DNA of 64,000 nt from Halostella salina (GTDB taxonomy: Archaea; Halobacteriota; Halobacteria; Halobacteriales; Natronoarchaeaceae), in NCBI RefSeq assembly GCF_003675855.1, contig NZ_RCIH01000001.1, positions 558,001 to 622,000 on the forward strand, read 5' to 3'. The notes below the pieces were generated by a model. That model was not told the origin of the DNA. It searched no databases and worked only from the letters and a program-made list of their open reading frames with translations. Position numbers and translations under genes: made by a program. Of this stretch, positions 61,451 to 64,000 are shown one piece after another; the stretch's first letter is position 1; every line of letters starts with the position of its first letter.

Positions 61451-61837
61451 GTGAGGGAAGGGATTCGAACCACGCGAAGACGGATCTGCTCGCTGCGCTC
61501 GCAGGTTGCGACTTCTCTGCTTCGAATCCCTACATACCGACTTCACGCTCCTCACGTCCGTTCGTAGCGAGAAGTGCGAGGGAAGGGATTCGAACCACGT
61601 CCGAGAACCCGCGCCTGCGGCGCGGAACCTCGGTCTAGTTCGAACCCCTCCGAAGATTGTTGCCGCTCACGGACGTGTTCGCGGCAGCAATGCGAGGGAA
61701 GGGATTCGAACCGCGTGAAGACGGACCTGCTTGCTCCGCTCGCAGGTTGCGACTTCTCTGCTTCGAATCCCTACATACCGACTTCACGCTCCTCACGTCC
61801 GTTCGTCGCGAGAAGTGCGAGGGAAGGGATTCGAACC
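61451..61837 (-). repeat. Tandem array of tRNA-Leu 3' fragments (units of 125, 116 and 125 bp)
   Basis: The 21-base 3' end of tRNA-Leu (its acceptor and T-arm strand) occurs at 61451-61471, 61576-61596, 61692-61712 and, as part of the real gene, at 61817-61837. Units one and three are nearly identical over their whole length; unit two differs. Each unit holds inverted halves (GGGATTCGAA with TTCGAATCCC) and small hairpins, one with a GAGCGCAGCGA loop on the minus strand. The interval 61430-61815 has no other feature; plus-strand frames through it are artefacts. Confidence 0.8.
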
Positions 61838-61900
61838 CTCGGACCCCTACGGGAGCGGGTCTTAAGCCCGCCGCCTTTGGCCTAGCTCAGCCACCCTCGC
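61816..61900 (-). tRNA. tRNA-Leu (anticodon TAA)
   Basis: On the minus strand the acceptor GCGAGGG (61900-61894) pairs with CCCTCGC (61823-61817), followed by discriminator A. The anticodon stem is GCGGG/CCCGC with loop CTTAAGA, anticodon TAA. A long variable arm (CCC-GTA-GGG) makes it class II, as expected for leucine. The T-loop is TTCGAAT. No CCA is encoded. The 3' end faces the tandem array. Confidence 0.95.
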
Positions 61901-61947
61901 GCAGTCGGTACCTGCCCGTCGGCAGTGAAGTTGTTTACGGTCGCTGG

Positions 61948-62283
61948 TCACCAGTCCACGGAGAGCGTGCCGTCGCCGTGGGGGTTGGGCGCTATCTCGT
62001 CGTCGGTTCGGCGGTCGACCACGTGGATGCACCCCTCGTCCTTCTTGGCCGGACACACCTCGGCGGCGCGGACGTTCTCGTCGAGTTCGTCCTCGCCGAT
62101 GAAGTACGACCGGGGCTTGGCCATCCCGCTTTTCAGGTCCATCTCCCAGTTGTCGGCGACCTCGGCGCACTTGCCAGCGCCGAAGCATTTGTTCGCCTCG
62201 AAGACGACCTTGTACGGTTTCTCCTCGACCGGCGGCGCGTCGGATTCGCCGATGTCGCTGGGGTCGACGACGGAGTCGCTCAT
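61948..62283 (-). CDS. Ferredoxin-like iron-sulfur protein
   Basis: The protein is 111 residues. CFGAGKC near residue 33, with EVCPAKKDEGCIHVVD further on, gives four cysteines placed for one 4Fe-4S or 3Fe-4S cluster. The fold resembles small P450-type ferredoxins rather than the plant-type 2Fe-2S ferredoxin that is common in haloarchaea. Acidic termini suit high salt. The redox partner is unknown. Confidence 0.8.
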   Translation of the reverse strand: MSDSVVDPSDIGESDAPPVEEKPYKVVFEANKCFGAGKCAEVADNWEMDLKSGMAKPRSYFIGEDELDENVRAAEVCPAKKDEGCIHVVDRRTDDEIAPNPHGDGTLSVDW

Positions 62284-62346
62284 TACGAACCGGTTGGAAG
62301 CGTACCGTCTTTCGGCTTACGGTTCGCCAGCTGTGAGCGGCCGGTC

Positions 62347-62634
62347 TCAGGCCGCGCGGAGCGTCCGGCCGAGAGCGAGCGCGGCGACGAGCGTGAGCGC
62401 CGTCCCGACTAGCCCCGCGGCGGCGGTGCCGGCCAGCGCGTCGACGCCCGGCAGCGCATAGCCCGGGAACAGCCCCCCGACCAGCGGATCCGCCGTGACG
62501 CCGGCCCGCGCCGCCGCGTTCTCCATCGGTTCGGCGTAGCCGACCGCCTCGGACGCCCACGCGAAGACGGGCGAGAGCGCGACGAGCGCGAGCAGTCCCG
62601 CCAGCGGTCGGCGGTCGACGGCGGCGGTCGTCAC
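62347..62634 (-). CDS. PDGLE/CbiN-like membrane component of cobalt or nickel uptake
   Basis: The protein is 95 residues with two membrane segments and an acidic loop between them (SEAVGYAEPMENAAARAG), the build of PDGLE or CbiN-like proteins of ECF transporters. It overlaps the stop of the CbiM gene by four bases, so the two are coupled. Confidence 0.75.
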   Translation of the reverse strand: MTTAAVDRRPLAGLLALVALSPVFAWASEAVGYAEPMENAAARAGVTADPLVGGLFPGYALPGVDALAGTAAAGLVGTALTLVAALALGRTLRAA

Positions 62635-63260
62635 GCCCGGACCACCTCCGGCGCGTCCGCGTCGTCGGCGAACACCGCCGGGAGCAGGCGCGCGCCGGCG
62701 AGCGTCAGCAGGCCCTCGCCGATGCCGAGGAGGACGTGGCCCCCGGCGATGACGGCGACGGTGGTCAGCAGGTCGAAGCCGGGCGACAGACCGAGCTGGA
62801 GACCGGCCGACAGCGCGGCGGCGGTGACGCCGACCCAGCCCGCGGCGACGAGCGCGAGCGTCTCCGAGCGGCCGGCGAGCGCGCGGTAGACGGCGTAGCC
62901 GACGTACACCTCGACGACGGCCATGTTCCAGACGTTCGCGCCGAGCGCGAGGACGCCGCCGTCGCCGAAGACGAGCGCCTGCACGGCGACGACGAGGCCG
63001 ACCGCGAGCGCGCCGAGATGCGGGCCGAGCGCGACGCCGGCCAGCGCGCCGCCGACGAAGTGCGCGCTGGTGCCGCCCGGTATCGGCCAGTCGAGCAGCT
63101 GTGCGGCGAAGATGCCCGCGGCGACCACGGCGAACAGGTCGACGCGGCGGTCGGTCAGGTCAGTGCGGCCGCGGACCGCGGCGGCGGTCAGCGCGGCCCC
63201 CGCCAGCGCGAGGAACGCGCCGGCCATCCACGGGTGCAGGTATCCGTCGGGCGTGTGCAT
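62631..63260 (-). CDS. cbiM: CbiM-like ECF transporter substrate-binding membrane protein
   Basis: The protein is 209 residues and begins MHTPDGYLHPWM. The N-terminal Met-His is the metal-binding end of CbiM and NikM proteins. GGTSAHFVGGALAGVALGP and about six membrane segments agree. It brings cobalt or nickel to the ECF ATPase, whose genes are outside this window. Cobalt would feed cobalamin synthesis. Confidence 0.88.
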   Translation of the reverse strand: MHTPDGYLHPWMAGAFLALAGAALTAAAVRGRTDLTDRRVDLFAVVAAGIFAAQLLDWPIPGGTSAHFVGGALAGVALGPHLGALAVGLVVAVQALVFGDGGVLALGANVWNMAVVEVYVGYAVYRALAGRSETLALVAAGWVGVTAAALSAGLQLGLSPGFDLLTTVAVIAGGHVLLGIGEGLLTLAGARLLPAVFADDADAPEVVRA

Positions 63261-63342
63261 AGCGCCGCTTTCGTCCGGGGTGGCATAGACGTACTGGAAC
63301 CGTCAGGCATCGCGGGGACCGGTCTGACGACTGCGAACCCCG

Positions 63343-64000
63343 TCACAGCAGCGTCCAGCGGTCGCCGGGCCGCTTCCGGACCGCGTACAGCCGGTCGCCG
63401 TCGACGGCGACGATCCGGTCGTCGAGGACGGTAACGTACGTCAGGTCGCAGCCGTACCCCTCGTCGTCCGGCGTCGGGACGCTCCACCACTCCTCGCCCC
63501 CGTCGGTCAGCGCCTGGAACCGACAGCCCGACACCGCGCCGTACACGCCGTCGTCGTCGACGACTGGCGGATTGAGCAACGGCAGTTCGTGCTGCCAGCG
63601 GCGCTCGCCGCCCGCCGAGTCGACGGCGATGACCGACGCGTCGGCGACGACGTACAGCCGGTCGCCGGCGACGAGCGAGTAGTCCGGCGCGCGCACGTCG
63701 GCAGCCCAGCGGACCGCCCCGTCGGGGCCGACCGCCCGAAGCCCGTCGTCGACTGTCGCCACGACGACGCCGTCGTCGAGCGCCGCGAGGTCCGGCGGTG
63801 AGTCCGGGAGCGTCAGCTCGACCGGGTCGCCGCCGTCGACTGCCGCGCCGTACAGCGTCGCGTCCCCCCGAGAACTCGCCCACACGCGGCCGCCGCCGAC
63901 GGCGACGCTTCCCACGTCGGTTCCGGTGACCGGTATCGACTCCCCGGCTCCCGTCGCCTCGCCGTCGGCGGCGTCGAGGCAGGCGAAGCCGGCGTCGCCC
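63343..64000 (-). CDS. PQQ-like beta-propeller protein, C-terminal part (5' end outside window)
   Basis: The frame is open to the right edge, so the GTG at 63915 is not the start. About 218 residues are visible. Repeats of the type VAGDRLYVVADASVIAVDSAGG and LDDRIVAVDGDRLYAV (in part) are blades of a PQQ or WD40-like propeller, as in BamB-type proteins. It ends after GDRWTLL. Whether it has a lipobox or twin-arginine signal cannot be seen. Confidence 0.75.
   Translation of the reverse strand, partial: GDAGFACLDAADGEATGAGESIPVTGTDVGSVAVGGGRVWASSRGDATLYGAAVDGGDPVELTLPDSPPDLAALDDGVVVATVDDGLRAVGPDGAVRWAADVRAPDYSLVAGDRLYVVADASVIAVDSAGGERRWQHELPLLNPPVVDDDGVYGAVSGCRFQALTDGGEEWWSVPTPDDEGYGCDLTYVTVLDDRIVAVDGDRLYAVRKRPGDRWTLL

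Noticed and set aside
61444-61885. Plus-strand frames with EGIRT/CEGRDSN-like repeats
   Set aside because: They are readings of the tRNA-Leu gene and its tandem fragments, a known type of false gene in haloarchaea.
1-64000. CRISPR array
   Set aside because: No set of short identical direct repeats with unique spacers of equal size was seen. The tRNA-Leu array has only four copies, long units and inverted parts.

Overview
This window is chromosomal DNA of a haloarchaeon (class Halobacteria). The proteins are GC-rich and strongly acidic. Archaeal genes run through the whole window: Pus10, TrmY, TgtA, ArcS, RaSEA, CetZ, CofC/G/H, PurS and HTH_10 regulators. AT-rich TATA elements lie about 25-30 bases before many start codons, the pattern of leaderless haloarchaeal transcripts. 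The genus cannot be fixed from the sequence alone.

Layout. (1) 1-1162: tRNA-modification genes (pus10 fragment, trmY) and tRNA-Pro(CGG). (2) About 1140-20797: an integrative element of about 19.6 kb inserted in the 3' end of tRNA-Pro, with a 26-base direct repeat at both ends and its own tyrosine integrase. It carries iteron-like repeats, a defence-like cargo (PLD nuclease, fused Eco57I-like restriction-methylase, HEPN-like protein, SIR2 protein), a serine recombinase, a replication operon (hypothetical protein, UvrD-like helicase, primase-like protein, hypothetical protein), a PhiH1-type repressor, a divergent recombinase-like protein and a 127-bp inverted repeat. (3) 20.7-21.0 kb: a scar with two further tRNA-Pro 3' remnants and a series of stem-loops. 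(4) 21-27.9 kb: an odd PD-(D/E)xK-like protein, a REC-PAS-GAF histidine kinase, a P-loop kinase, a Nudix hydrolase, a membrane protein and an HTH_10 regulator. (5) 28-40.2 kb: an archaeosine cluster (tgtA, arcS, raSEA) interleaved with an ABC exporter, a convergent fructan pair (GH32 and GH68), VanZ and a methyltransferase. (6) 40-54 kb: a second large histidine kinase, purine genes (purQ, purS, purU, purC), F420 genes (cofH, cofG, cofC), nuoH and cetZ. (7) 54-61.4 kb: Rossmann-fold, tmk, E1-alpha, RAM-TrkA-RAM, propeller and CPBP genes. (8) 61.4-64 kb: a tandem array of tRNA-Leu 3' fragments ending at tRNA-Leu(UAA), a ferredoxin, a CbiM/CbiN-like cation uptake pair and a partial PQQ-like propeller.

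How the genes work together. Pus10 and TrmY act one after the other on tRNA position 54. TgtA, ArcS and RaSEA build archaeosine at position 15. PurS and PurQ are parts of FGAM synthase, PurC acts later in the pathway, and PurU links it to formate. CofG and CofH build the deazaflavin core of F420 and CofC supplies an activated precursor. GH68 makes fructan from sucrose and GH32 breaks fructan or sucrose down, so the pair is a small fructan locus.

The most unusual material is non-coding. There is a family of small stem-loops with variable stems and a shared GAGCGnAGCGA-like loop, found at tRNA-Pro scars, tRNA-Leu scars and upstream of purU. There is a 125/116/125-bp array of tRNA-Leu 3' ends. 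A short repeated motif (ACACnGnTCCTGACCG) is scattered through intergenic regions of the integrated element.
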